The notes under the pieces are model-generated. The model did no database searches and was not told where the DNA came from. It saw only the letters and a program-made list of their open reading frames with translations. A stretch of DNA of 64,000 bases from Zygnema cylindricum. Lineage: Eukaryota; Streptophyta; Zygnematophyceae; Zygnematales; Zygnemataceae. Position numbers and translations under genes: made by a program. The DNA lies in NCBI GenBank assembly GCA_037447655.1, contig JBBHKE010003445.1, forward strand, positions 9,921-73,920, given 5' to 3'. Shown in pieces: positions 14,946 to 25,964 of this stretch; positions within the stretch are counted from its first letter, which is position 1; every line of letters starts with the position of its first letter.

Positions 14946-16947
14946 TACGCTATACTGTGCGTACATTTCAGATATTGCATTGTACGGTCTTCGAAAATTC
15001 TATGGTACGATTTGTATATTGAGTGACCACTTTACCCCATTCCTCAAACCGGTAGGTCAAACATAGTCAAACTACTTTTTTGTCGGCAGAGCCACCGTGC
15101 TGGAATGCGACTATATGTTTTCAACGGGCAGGCAGTACATGACGCCATCTTTATTAAAACGATGTCGGCGCCATGTCGTCACCAAGGTTCCACGATGTCG
15201 GGGAACTGGGGGAGAGTTGTCCGAGAGTCTACCGTAAAGAAAAGTGCAGACATTTCGTACGAAGCAGCACGAAATTAGTATACCGTGCGTAAAATCCCTA
15301 GACGATGGGAATCGCTATTTGCAGTAATATTTTTTCGGCCTTTAAACTCATCTTTCCCGTGCACACTCATAAGAAGATTAAATGTAAGATCCTTACCTTC
15401 GTATTGGCTGTTTCTGTGAAATTGGACAAGCACTACAGTAAAAGTCGATTTAAATCGCAGAAAACATCAGCGCTATTGACAGTACACCTTGAATCGTTAT
15501 TAGCGTATAGAAATTATTAGTGCAAAGAAAAAATTAGCGTCATTCATTCTAGTTTAGTGCCAGGAGACGTGGCAGATTATGGTCCACTTTCTTAAATAGT
15601 GTAATTTATTATATTTAAGGTATCAATGTCAAAATTTTAGGGTGCCGATATAGCGTACATAAGGCTAATAACGATTCACGGTGTACTATACAGGGTGTCG
15701 TATACTAAATTAAATTTGATTCAATTTGATTTCACGCGGCCGCACGGAATTTTCTGTATGGAAAATCGTCGTTCTGCTGCACACTTCCTACCGTACGTGC
15801 AGACTCCGCACTTTAATTAATTAATTTTCGCACTTTCTGAACTTCGGTTCGAGTCTTCAAGCAGACAGTGCCTTGAATCTATATGCATCTTGCAAGACAA
15901 ACCTAGCCATGAGTGGTGCAGCTAGTCATTCCTTGCCAGGTGGCAGTATTTGCCGCCGTTGTCACCTTTCTTTCTCTTCAAACTCAAATTCTCCCTCCGC
16001 TTGTCGTTTCCACTCACGCCTGTACGTCACTCGCCGTCACGATGACCAGCTCAGGTATTTGAAATTTGGACCACGACTATTCCTTTAAGGCAAAACTAAA
16101 ATAATTTGAAATATGTATGTTTCCATGTCAATGTTCAATATGGTGGTTATTAGCAATATTGTAAACGTTTCTTAAAACAATAGTCTTGTTTTGTTAGTGA
16201 TTTTTTTGATTTCGAAATTTTTGATGTTGTGAATTAAAACTTGCTAAGTCCTTTCAAAAAAAATATAGAACCATATCTAAACAGATGAGAACATTAAATT
16301 GTCAGGGAGAGGAGGAGGGAGGGGGGAGGGATACGTTCAAATAAGTTAACCAAGTTAATCATGTGATGGTTAATCTAATTATGCAAAAAAAAAAATGTTT
16401 GAAGATTGGTTTGATTGAGAGCTACACCGTTTATTGTTATTAGCTTCAGGAGTTATTGGCGTGGGGTTTATATTTGTGTAATTGATTTTAATTAGTTTTG
16501 AATGCCGTAGCTAGTTTGAACCGTTCAAAGAATTAGCGTCAGGAAAAAAGCAGTTAGTGGCATTCACACCATTTTAGGTTACATAAACCTGTGTACCGTT
16601 TTAGGAGCATAAGTGGCGATCAAATATTTCTTTTGAAAAAGCCTGGCAAATTATAAGCATAAGTTATAAGAAAGTTCCCTCTCTACATTTAAGTTTTGTT
16701 GGTTTACGGGTTATTTAACTGTATTCAACTGTATTCATTTTCCAATTACATGGAAAAGTCAATTGCTACCACAAAATTATAATTTTGCACATGTCGGCTC
16801 GCATATGTGACCCTTATATGGGACTCGTCACGTAACCTTTCACTTTCTTGAAAAAACCAAAAAAAAACCATGAAAGAAAGACCAAGACTGTAGAAAGTCA
16901 AATTAAAGACTATTATCCTTCTATGTATTTGTACGTTCTGTGTCAAG
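14946..16947. other. Repeat-rich intergenic DNA
   Basis: AT-rich with many CGTAC words (15100-15300 and 15700-15800) and further fragments of the inverted-repeat family (ATTAGCGTCATT and ACGATTCACGGTGTA near 15535 and 15670; TTATTAGC...ATTAGCGTCAGG near 16436-16560). No coding exon could be supported. Confidence 0.45.
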
Positions 16948-17106
16948 ATGGCAACCAGTGGTGGCCGATTTTTTTGCAGATACTACGAGCTCAAAGAGGG
17001 GGACCCTCCATACGAAGCCAAATTCTATGACTGTTGCGGTGCTGAAGATCCAACTGCACCAGGGTGCCACGTGGCACCACATGTTTCGTACGATGAATCA
17101 GGATGA
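16948..17106 (+). CDS. 52-codon cysteine-rich ORF upstream of PEX1 (uORF or exon relic)
   Basis: ATG at 16948 to TGA at 17104-17106. The product starts MATSGGRFFCRYYELKEG and ends with a compact Cys/His pattern, FYDCCGAEDPTAPGC followed by HV, 4-5 residues on. CC-x(n)-PGC-x(n)-HV arrangements occur in small zinc-binding modules, such as that of REXO1-type exonucleases, which suggests metal binding (inference). Amino-acid composition is unlike random frame and the opposite strand offers nothing better. It ends 122 bases before the PEX1 ATG on the same strand, so it is either an upstream ORF in the PEX1 transcript, a separate tiny gene, or the last exon of something broken. The family name is not certain. 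Confidence 0.45.
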   Translation: MATSGGRFFCRYYELKEGDPPYEAKFYDCCGAEDPTAPGCHVAPHVSYDESG

Positions 17107-17228
17107 CTGTAGAAGCAAATATCTTTTTACATCCAGGAGTCCTCGTTAAATAAATTGGATCTTGCTTTTGATAGACAACGCACTGAAGTGAATGCTGTAA
17201 ATTAGCAACTTTTCTGTCGCTCATAAAT

Positions 17229-20200
17229 ATGGAGTTCCTTGTGGAGCACGTCACTGCGAAGGACTGTCATGTCAGGCTCCCTTACAGCCTGGTGCAGGTT
17301 CTCTCAGAAACCAATTTTCCACCGGTCCCTCTGTTTTTGGAGCTACAGCCGAGCGGTCAGAAGAGGAATGGGACCATGGTGGAGGGTGATTCTCGTAAGG
17401 ATGCGGTGAAAGATACACGCTGGTGTTTGGCTTGGATGGGAGAGATGGCAAGGAGCGAACATTTAGAGGTACCTGTAGCATTTGGAAGATGTATTGGCTT
17501 GAATAACAGGACTGGGGTTCGTGTGCGTATTAGAAAGCCGGAAGAGATTGCAGCTGCAACGATGGTGGAATTGGAACCATCTGGTCCGGACGACTGGGAG
17601 ATGCTCGAATTGAATCGCGAGTATTTAGAAAAGAACATCCAAAGTCAGGTGAGCTTTCTTAAATTTGTTGTCTCTGGATGCTTATGCAATTATTGGAATC
17701 TGAGGTTTGGATTCGTTTGGTTTGTCTTCTCCTGGTTTGGTTTGTTTTGGTTTGGTTTGTCTGTCATGCTTCACTTGAGCCAGCGTTGCTTCGGCTTGAA
17801 ACTTTTGAGATTTGTTGGTCTGATTTGACAACTTTTTAATGTGTTTTCTGTCCGTCTGCCAGGTTTCCATTTTATGTGAAGGACAGCAGGTACCTATTTG
17901 GATCCGGCATCAAGCCTTCATCTCATTGCGCATTGTAAAATGTTCTCCACAGCCTCTAGTTCGCCTAATGAATGGCTCGGAGCTCATTGTGGCACCCAAG
18001 GAAAGGTCAACCAAAAAAACAAGCTCAGGTGGTCCAGCAATTTCAGGCACGCCAGGAAATGTGTCGAATCTTCCCGGTAATTCAGGCAATTTGCGAAAAG
18101 GCAAGATCGCCAATGGGCTGAGTGCTCCGACTGGAAGATTTGTCGAAGAAGGTGAAGACCGAGGCAAACTGGTTACTTCTGAGGCGGTAAGGCCCAAAGG
18201 GAGGGTTATTGCACGTTTGCGAGTGCAGGAAGTCCATCCGTCACTTGCCAGACTTATATCCTTTAATGGAGAACTTGAAGCTGTGGCAATGCCTTCCTGC
18301 CATATCTACTTGTCACCAATTACAGCAAATCAGCTCTGTCTTTCAAACTGCCAGCTGGTTTTTATTTCTGCTCCATCATCCGTTTCCTCCGCTTCGTCAG
18401 AGTCGGCACTTTTTGAGTCTGATTCCAAGAATGATAACAAGACTTTGGCTATTGGACCCTCTTCTAATGGTACTCTTGTTCAGATAAGACTGTGGGAAGG
18501 TGTTGCCCAGGGGCATGCTATGGTTGGGCCCACTCTTCGTTTGCAAGTTGGTCTTGATCTTCTAGGACAGGTCAAACTGCATGTATCTGATGCTGTTCCT
18601 ATGGACCCTCCTCGTTCCGTTCTCTTATCTCCACTGCATTTTAAGGGTGCTCGAGATATTCTTCGAAATGGCTCTGAAAAGGAGAGGGCCGAAGAATCAA
18701 ATCCAAGGAAAAAGTTGGACAAGGTGGCAACTTTAAGCTGGCAAAGTCATCGTGATTTATTAAATGCAGCCAAAATTGGCACAGCTATTAGGAACCAGTC
18801 AAGTAAAACAGAAACCAGATCGGAAGAACTCGGTGGTAGTGGAGCTTTGTTTGCCAAATGGCTCATTTCTCAAGCAGGAGAAAGGGATGGCATAGAGAAG
18901 GAGGCACCTTTGGCTGATGGAATGGTTATTCATTTGAAAGTCCGACATAGGGTGGGGGGCACAGTGGAGGTAAATGGTTTTGTAAAAGAAGGGGAAACCT
19001 CAAACGAATTGAAGAGCCACACTCCAGGGAACAAAATCGACGTGCAGGAGAACCATTGGGATAGCGATGACAAGTCAAGGGGGAAAGTCATTGTGAGAGC
19101 ATCTTCAATGATAAATGGTGTAAAGGAAATAGACACTTATTTCATGATTAGCTTTGAGGCTGGCTCATTGAGTGGCGTTGATGGCAAAGATGACGAAGAT
19201 GCGTCGCGACGTGGGAGAAAGGAGAGAAAAGAGGAGGGAGTTTTTTCCAAAGTAGCAGCGGTACAAGAGGCTCTGGCAGTAGGGAATATCAAGGTGAAAC
19301 TAGGAAAGGCTGTTCTTGGACATGTTGCAAATTCTGGTGTAAAGTCTCAGGTAGACTTGTTAAACAATTCCCCAGTTATGCCTCCTCGAAGGTGGCTTCA
19401 GCCAACTGCAGAAAATTTACGAATACGTCTTAAGGCAACACTGTCAGAACCGGCTCGAACAATGAGGTTAAAGATGGGTACTCCACGGCCAGGGGGGTTG
19501 TTGTTTACAGGTGCTCAAGCAGGAGAAGTGAAGAAAGTTGCCTTGGCTGTTGCGCGTGAGTTGAGGGAGGACTCTAACTGTCTGGCGTATGTGGTTGTGA
19601 TCAAATGTGCGGAACTTGTGGGAGAGTCTCTTAAGGAGGTTCGAAAGACAGTGGAATCGCAAGTTGGAGAAGCTATTGAGCACGCACCTTCTATCATTGT
19701 CCTTGATGATCTTGATGTTCTATTGCCTAGTGCAAATGAAGCAGAGGCTGGAGCTGGAGCAGCTGCCATTGTGGCTTATTTGTCAGACATAATCGATTAT
19801 TGCCAGGTAAGGGGAAGGATATTACGCCTTCGGCATTTTGATTCTCTTGAATGTTGCTGTGGTACACCATGGATCGCTATTAGTGTTAATGTTTTTTTTC
19901 ATTCCATGCACACATGTTCGATTTGCATTTGGAGACCTCCAACGGGAAGGTAAAATTCTCACCTTTCCATAGCAATCGTCGGTCGAATAATGCGACGAGA
20001 AAAATGAGTTTCAAGGTCGGAAAACACAAGAACTCTAATAGTGATACATGGTATAGTCTGTTGTTTGACGTTTTCAAAAATGCATCTCAAAACTTGAGAG
20101 TGGCCCGAAATTCCAGGCATAACTTATCTTACCCTGTTCTTCCATTCTATAGGCTGAGCTTACATCCGAGGCTGACCTTGGGCGGGAATTTTGCAGAGTG

Positions 20201-21579
20201 ACAGTTGCCCTCCAGTTGCCTTTTTGGGGTTGGCTCGAAGCCCAGCAACTTTGGCCCAAGGTCTTCAAGTTTCCGGCAGACTGGATTTCCATGTGGAACT
20301 GCCTGCTCCTGGAGAGACCGATAGACTCGCCATTCTCACAGAAGCTCTGGAAGAGCGTAACATGCATTGTTCAGAGACTCTTTTGACCTCCGTAGCTTCC
20401 CGATGTCAAGGATTTGATATTTTGGATATGGAAGTGCTCGTGAATCGGGCCGTACATGCTGGATCTGCAAGGTTGTTGGTACAGTTGTCTGAGATGGGGA
20501 GGGAGAGAGAGGATTGGAAGGCTGGGAATGGACAAAGCAACAGTTTTATACATAAGCGAGAGAGGTTGGAGCTTCTGGAACGTGACTTCAGGAAGGCCGA
20601 AGAAGGTTTTGTACCTGCGGCAATGAGGAGTGTGGTGAATTCAGGGGCAACGGGCCAAGTGGTTACAAAGGGATGGCAAGATGTTGGTGGTCTCTGGGAT
20701 GTTAGGAAAGCTTTACAAGAGATTTTAGAAATGCCTGCGAAGCATTCTCGACTTTTTGCCGGCGCTCCTTTGAGGTTACGGAGTGGAGTTTTGTTATATG
20801 GACCTCCAGGATGTGGCAAAACCCATGTGGTAGGAGCTGCCGCAGCTGCTTGTGGTCTTCGATGTGTGGCCGTAAAAGGACCCGAGTTACTGAATAAGTA
20901 CATAGGAGCCTCGGAACAAGCGGTTCGAGATGTATTTTCAAAGGCTTCTATGGCAGCTCCATGTATTTTGTTTTTCGACGAGTTCGATGCGATTGCCCCG
21001 AAACGAGGACACGACAATACAGGAGTTACGGACCGAGTCGTAAACCAACTCCTCACGGAATTAGACGGTGTGGAGGGACTCACGGGAGTCTTTGTTATTG
21101 CGGCCACTAGTCGTCCAGACTTGATAGACGCAGCCCTGTTACGGCCTGGGAGGCTGGACCGATTGTTGCTTTGCGACTTCCCGAGGGAGGAAGACAGGGT
21201 GGAAATATTGAGGGCTCTTTCGAGGAACCTTCCTATGGCTTCTGACGTAGATTTGAAGGAGGTTGGAAAGATGACAAACGGGTTTAGTGGAGCTGATTTA
21301 CAGGCTTTGCTTGCTGAAGCACAATTGGCAGCGGTACATGCAGTTTTAGAGACGGAAATCGAGATTGAAAAGCACGGTACAGTACATGGAACTGTTTCCG
21401 ATGACTTGAAAACACCGTTAATAACACCTTCAGTTATACAGCAGGCTGTAGAAGCAGCAAGGCCGTCGGTCCCGGAGTTAGAGAGAATGCGACTCGATGC
21501 AATTTATGATTCCTTCCTAAGCAGTAAAACTGCTGGTCCATCTAAGGAGTCGAAGGGGAAACGAGCGACTTTGGCTTAA
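17229..21579 (+). CDS. PEX1: Peroxisome biogenesis protein 1 (PEX1), AAA ATPase, 3 exons, 1248 aa
   Basis: Exons 17229-17648, 17863-19806 and 20197-21579, all joined in phase 0. With PEX6, PEX1 forms the ATPase that pulls ubiquitinated PEX5 receptor from the peroxisomal membrane. Residues 1-140 match the PEX1 N-terminal double-psi-barrel domain (ending DDWEMLELN) and continue into the second N domain in exon 2. The D1 AAA domain (about 670-910) keeps a Walker-B-like VLDDLD near 754, but its P-loop position near 690 reads [10 protein letters not shown], without GK[S/T]. D2 is canonical: GPPGCGKT at about 990, FFDEFD near 1049, SRPD and the RPGRLDR arginine-finger region, then GFSGADLQ. The C-terminus KGKRATLA is the plant PEX1 ending. 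Length is slightly above the Arabidopsis protein (about 1130 aa), mostly from linkers in exon 2. Intron 2 holds an inverted-repeat element. Confidence 0.96.
19861..20057. mobile_element. Inverted-repeat element in PEX1 intron 2
   Basis: The left arm GGTACACCATGGATCGCTAT, then TAGTGTTAATG, is mirrored on the right by AACTCTAATAGTGATACATG, then GTATAG. The interior words GGAGACCTCCAACGGGAAGG and CTCACCTTTC parallel GAGACCGCCAATCGGAAG and CTTACCTTTC in the copy at 14706-14930. The element occupies about half of the 390-bp intron. Confidence 0.65.
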
Positions 21580-22296
21580 ACTTTTTGTTCTTTTTTTTTG
21601 TTTTTTGTTCGTTGTTAAGTCAAACTCATATTGTCGATGTTGGAAAGCATCTCCCATTTTTAAAGCATCACTGATTTTTTGTCACTTGAGTTTGCAATTT
21701 GCAAACACCATGAAATCATTCATCATGGTAAACATTGTACATAGCTTTTGGATTTTAACAAAGTTCAAACAACAATTATTTTTTTGATGAGCAAGTTGTT
21801 GGCATCACTCAGTCCGTTGTCGAGTTTCTTGGGTATTTCTTCTCGGCTTTGGTCTAACGAGCCTTTCCAGTCAGATATTTTTGAGGCGGAGCGTGAAAAA
21901 TAACATTTTGGTTAGATATTTTCGAGGCAGATAAAGAAATAGAAACTTTGATAAATGTTCAAGAGCTCTTGGGCCGTCGAGGATTGTTTTTGAGGATTAT
22001 GATGATTATGACTTCGAGCCCACAAGGATTATTGTACAATTAGGAGTGAGCGAATTGCAGGCATTTTCAAAGTTATGACACGTGAAAAGTTTGGAAAATC
22101 AAATGACTGTTTGCTGGTAATTTCTTGCAAAGAGGACGAACACAAAGAAAAAAAACAAAAATTACATTGTGATTTTGTGGATGCCGGATAGTTTTTTTTT
22201 CTTAAGGAATCTCCATTTTATTTGCTGATGTAACAACGGCTAGCTGGTCACTCACGCTATTCATATCAGAGTTCATCACTGTTTCAGCAAAATAGT
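21580..22296. other. 3' flank of PEX1
   Basis: AT-rich DNA after the PEX1 stop, with poly-T stretches and no supported coding sequence or repeat. It presumably includes the PEX1 3' UTR. Confidence 0.4.
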
Positions 22297-22600
22297 TTGG
22301 CGAAAATCTCGTTCAGCGGATCTATTTTTCCTTGTATTTTATCTCTTGTTCTCTTGTTTTATGTCTCTTGGTCTTCTGTTTTTTATCTCTTGTTCTTAGT
22401 AACTCTTTTTCTTTTCTTTTTGTTCCCATCGCTCTATTTGTTTTATATTGTAGTTTTTCAGTTTTGGCCATGCCACCCCTTTTGTACCCTGGACTCATAT
22501 GGGTTACCATCGTGCTTTTTAATTTATCCTGCTACTCTCTATATTGACAGTCACTCGCAAAGGTTCTTAAATAACTATTGTGATGATATGTTCTAGATTT
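22297..22600 (+). mobile_element. 3'-end fragment of a non-LTR element, first copy
   Basis: The words GTTTTTCAGTTTTGGCCATG and CCACCCCTTTTGTACCCT at about 22455-22490 recur, diverged, at 24358-24395 (CAGTTTTGGCTATGCC, ACCCTTTTTGTACCCCT), followed in both places by GTTTACCATCG/GGTTACCATCG and a T-rich tail. The repeated segment lies downstream of the coding relic at 22640-24240, so this copy looks like the 3' end of a neighbouring, otherwise lost copy of the same element. Confidence 0.45.
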
Positions 22601-22639
22601 TATGCACATATACCACTGCAAGTAAAGTTTGCGTGTAAA

Positions 22640-24240
22640 TGTATTTCCCCCTTTCTTTGATAATTTTTTCAAGGATCGTTTCGCTGAACTCAACCTTTAT
22701 GTCCAGCCCTCGAAGTGTGTTATTTGGTCCCCTCAGGATATTCCACTTTCCTTAACTCCCCCCTCTGCTTTTCAAACTCCTCTTCCCTCATATGGCGTTC
22801 GTACGTTGGGTTGCCCGCTTCGTTTGGATACTTTTGTGCCCAATTTTTTGATGTTGCTCTTTAGACAGATTTATCCCACGTGGACGATCTTCCTCACCTT
22901 CCCGATCCCCAAATGGATTTTGCTATGTTGACTAGGTGTTTCCCTCACGCCCCTCTTACCTTACTGGGACTTCCCCTCCCACACCGACGTTTGTCTCCTC
23001 TCTCTCGGCCTTTGATGACCGCCTCATGGACATCTTTCACACTTTGTTAGGTTGTGGAACATTTGATCACGAGTCTAAGCCTTCGGCCTGCATTCACGCT
23101 ACCCTTCCTATCTCTCAAAGGGGATTGAGTTTATCATGGACTACTCTTGTTGCTCCCGCCAATGATTTGAGAAGTTGGTGCCATATTGCCTCCACTCTTG
23201 TTTTTCGCTTTTTGGTTGGGGACACCCGTGTTCTCGCCATCATGGCCACCTGAATAGTGTGTTCGCCTTCAAGGGTTCCTATAAGACGCGACACGTTCTC
23301 TTCCTCCTCCTGCCTTAGTGGATATGACGGTTCTTTCCACCCTTGTTACGAAATCCGTTGCTCGTGGTCAGGAATAGACTTCTGATCCGGTTGTCGCCGC
23401 CATCAAATCCGGGCTTCTCAAGCCGCTTCCCTCTAATTCTTTGTGTGCGCTTATTCTCTCTTGTGGAGTACCTAGTTTGCCATCCGCTACATTTATTCTA
23501 TCCACTCTCCGATTCACACCTGCTCAATTCACCGCCGACCTCCGGTTTCACCTTAGCCTCTCTCATCCTCCTTTACTATGCTCTATAGTGTGCTCGTGTG
23601 GTCGTTTCTTTGAGCCCGATGGCATCCATTTGCTTCGTTACTCCCATGGAAGAGAATTGATCCATGCGACGGTACTATCCGCGACGCCATTACGACTATC
23701 GCTTCGGAGGGGGGCTCTTTTGTGCGTCGGGAAGTTTCTCACATTATTCTCTCGTGCCGGATTGATGTTGTTTTGCTTTATGGTGCACGCTGCATCTTTA
23801 GGGACATTCTTTTGTGGAACCCTACTTCGGCTACAGTCGTTGGTCAATCGACTCGACATGTTGGGGTGGCCGCCCATGATCCGCTAAGGCAAAGGAGCGT
23901 GATTTTGCAACACCGAGACCCTATGAATATCTTTATTTCGATGGCGGTTGAGATCTTCTGTTTTTTGGGTGTTGCGTTGGACGAGTTTCTCCATACTTGT
24001 GGCCGGCGCTCATTCGAGCGACGAGGACTTGGGAGCCCTTCTCCTTTGATCCTTACTTCTTTTTATCGTCAATGTTATCTGTGGCTTTACACTGAATGCA
24101 AGCTTCTATTCTCCTTAGATTGGTTATTGCGGTTATGGATTGTTGACGTGTTTTGTAACTCCCTCAATGTGCTCCCTCGGGCTTGGGGGACTTCCGAGGT
24201 TGTTTTTTGTAGATATTTTATTGTGTTGGGGTTGGGGTTG
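22640..24240 (+). pseudogene. Degenerate non-LTR retrotransposon polyprotein (reverse transcriptase C-terminal part)
   Basis: Successive frame-shifted open frames align in order with a reverse-transcriptase family that is abundant in mosses, lycophytes and ferns. 22680-22930 gives FAELNLYVQPSKC and SLTPPSAFQTPL. 22936-23253 gives FDDRLMDIFHTLLGCGTFDH and ISQRG. 23441-24200 gives WNPTSATVVGQS...AVEIF...DEFLHTCG. These correspond to the thumb region after the polymerase and a C-terminal domain; the latter resembles the nuclease-like end seen in such elements (inference). The fingers and catalytic YxDD region are absent and at least four frameshifts or stops break the frame, so it is dead. Confidence 0.6.
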
Positions 24241-24611
24241 TACTGTTGATTTAAGTGAGTTGCTATGATTTTCTATTTGGGTTTGAGTGTTTTTGTTTTA
24301 CGTGCCATTTTTATGTGTTCACGTTGCTTTCTTTGTTTTATATTGACCTGCTTGTGGTTTTTCAGTTTTGGCTATGCCACCCTTTTTGTACCCCTAAACT
24401 CAGATTGTTTACCATCGCGGTTTTTAATTCAATCTGCTATTTTTTGTGTGTACTTTGTTATTTGGCACGTTGCATCATGTTGTTTGTTGCTTCACATGTA
24501 CATGTGTTTTATTGTTGTTAAGTACAAATACTTTGTCTACCACGAAGAGGTTGGCGGAAATGGTTTTGGAAAATCCTACATGATTGTCGCAATAAATAAC
24601 TTTTTCTCACC
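24241..24611 (+). mobile_element. 3' end of the degenerate non-LTR element
   Basis: T-rich, non-coding continuation of the relic, sharing a block with 22450-22530 (see that entry). The end is not sharply defined and no target duplication was found. Confidence 0.4.
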
Positions 24612-24883
24612 ATAGTTCAAAAGTAGGTGAAAGTATGTCCATACAATATGCCTATTGTATGCAAACTATACAATATGACCTTAAGACCCATGTTGTATTC
24701 GGACCTATTCGGACCAATTAAAACATTCGGACCACAAATTTTTATTTACACCGTCAGATTCGGACGATCGGACGGTGGCTGATCAAAGTAGCGATCTAAG
24801 AAGATCACATGAAAAGCCCATAACACAACTTACGATAAAGGCGCCGACCAAAGGCCTACCATAAAAACGCCTACTTTTGAATC
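24612..24883. mobile_element. MITE with ATAGTTCAAAAGTAGG terminal repeat, copy 1
   Basis: Begins ATAGTTCAAAAGTAGGTGAA and ends with the inverse CGCCTACTTTTGAA. Contains the family block CGTCAGATTCGGACGATCGG, then GCTGATCAAAGTAGCGA, TCACATGAAAAGCCCATAAC and AAGGCGCCGAC. No coding capacity. It directly abuts copy 2. Confidence 0.7.
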
Positions 24884-25338
24884 ATAGTTCAAAAGTAGGT
24901 GAAAGTACACCCATACAATATGCCTATTGTACGCAAAAAATACAATATACCCTTAAGACCCATATTGTATTGGCCGCAAAATGAAATAAAATAGTAACAT
25001 GGTTGAGTTTCACATCGTTCGATAGAGAGTTAAACGTCATGTCTAAATTTTGAAAAACATTCGGACAAAAAATTATTTTTCTGTGAGTTTTGAGGTATTT
25101 TTTATTCAAACCGTCAGATTTGGACGATCGGACGGTCGCTGATCAAAGTAGTGACTTAAGAAGGTCACATGAAAAGCCCATAACACAACTTATGATAGGA
25201 CTATCGTCAGATTTGGACGATCGGACGGACGCTGATCAAAGTAGCGACTTAAGAAAATCACATGAAAAGCCCATAACACAACTTATGATAAAGGCGCCGA
25301 CAAAAGGCCTACAATTGAATCGCCTACTTTTGAACTAT
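24884..25338. mobile_element. MITE with ATAGTTCAAAAGTAGG terminal repeat, copy 2 with duplicated interior
   Basis: Starts ATAGTTCAAAAGTAGG and ends CCTACTTTTGAACTAT, a perfect 16-bp inverted repeat. The block from CGTCAGATTTGGACGATCGG to CATAACACAACTTATGAT occurs twice in tandem (25108-25197 and 25206-25289), against once in copy 1. The copies sit head to tail with no spacer. Confidence 0.75.
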
Positions 25339-25504
25339 GTTTTGAACTATGGTTCTCATGTTTGCATAAACCCGAACTCCTACAGAGAAACCGGAGGACA
25401 CAAGAAAGGACATTGAGATAGTGTGGATGCCGTTTTCTTCTTTCTGCTGACCACTTCACCCTGGCATGCTCGTAAGGAGTACGTATGTACGGGATTGTAC
25501 TGAC

Positions 25505-25727
25505 TAGTGTTGGGTATCGGGTAGTTTCATATCGCGATAATTTCGATATTCGATATATCGAATATCGATCGAACAGATTCCTCGATATATCGTACCGGGA
25601 CCAACATAAATTATCGCGATATATATCGCAAAAATTGCTTGTCCGTACAGTGAGCGTACGGAAAACTGTACGGAAAACTGTACAAAAAATCGTACGGAAA
25701 TCCATCCCCCCCCCCCCACACTGAGCG
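25505..25727. mobile_element. hAT-type MITE fragment running into an assembly gap
   Basis: Starts TAGTGTTGGGTATCGG and carries the same dense CGATA/TATCG words as the complete MITE at 13591-14388. A run of about 13 C lies at 25705-25717 just before the gap, so the right end cannot be seen. Confidence 0.6.
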
Positions 25728-25737
25728 NNNNNNNNNN
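25728..25737. other. Assembly gap (10 N)
   Basis: Ten N bases. The true length of the missing sequence is unknown; open frames across it are meaningless. Confidence 0.99.
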
Positions 25738-25890
25738 TCGCGCTGCTTTCGAGCAATGCTCTAGTGAAAGCACTAAAGGCAACTTAAAAACTTACATATA
25801 TAGTACACGCTATAAAGAGCTAAAGGCAACCAAACGGCAGCACTGTGCATGTAAGTAATAGGTCGCACAGCGCTGAATCAAGAAAAACAT

Positions 25891-25925
25891 TTACCACTAC
25901 ATGGAGGAGTTCCATGTAGTGGTAA
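25891..25925. repeat. Perfect hairpin H1 (15-bp stem, 5-nt loop)
   Basis: Arms TTACCACTACATGGA and TCCATGTAGTGGTAA, loop GGAGT. Its flanks (AAGTTTCTTTGAAAGCTTCA on the right) are the inverse of the flanks of hairpin H2 at 26154-26188, so H1 belongs to an inverted copy of the same cassette. Confidence 0.9.
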
Positions 25926-25964
25926 GTTTCTTTGAAAGCTTCACTTACGAAGCGCTTCTTTGTA

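Noticed and set aside
20152-20196. Alternative PEX1 acceptor at 20151 (TCTATAG)
   Set aside because: It would give the wrong frame for the conserved PPVAFLGLA segment; the acceptor ending at 20196 restores phase 0.
20406-21107. 233-codon antisense open frame within PEX1
   Set aside because: Shadow of the strongly conserved D2 ATPase coding sequence.
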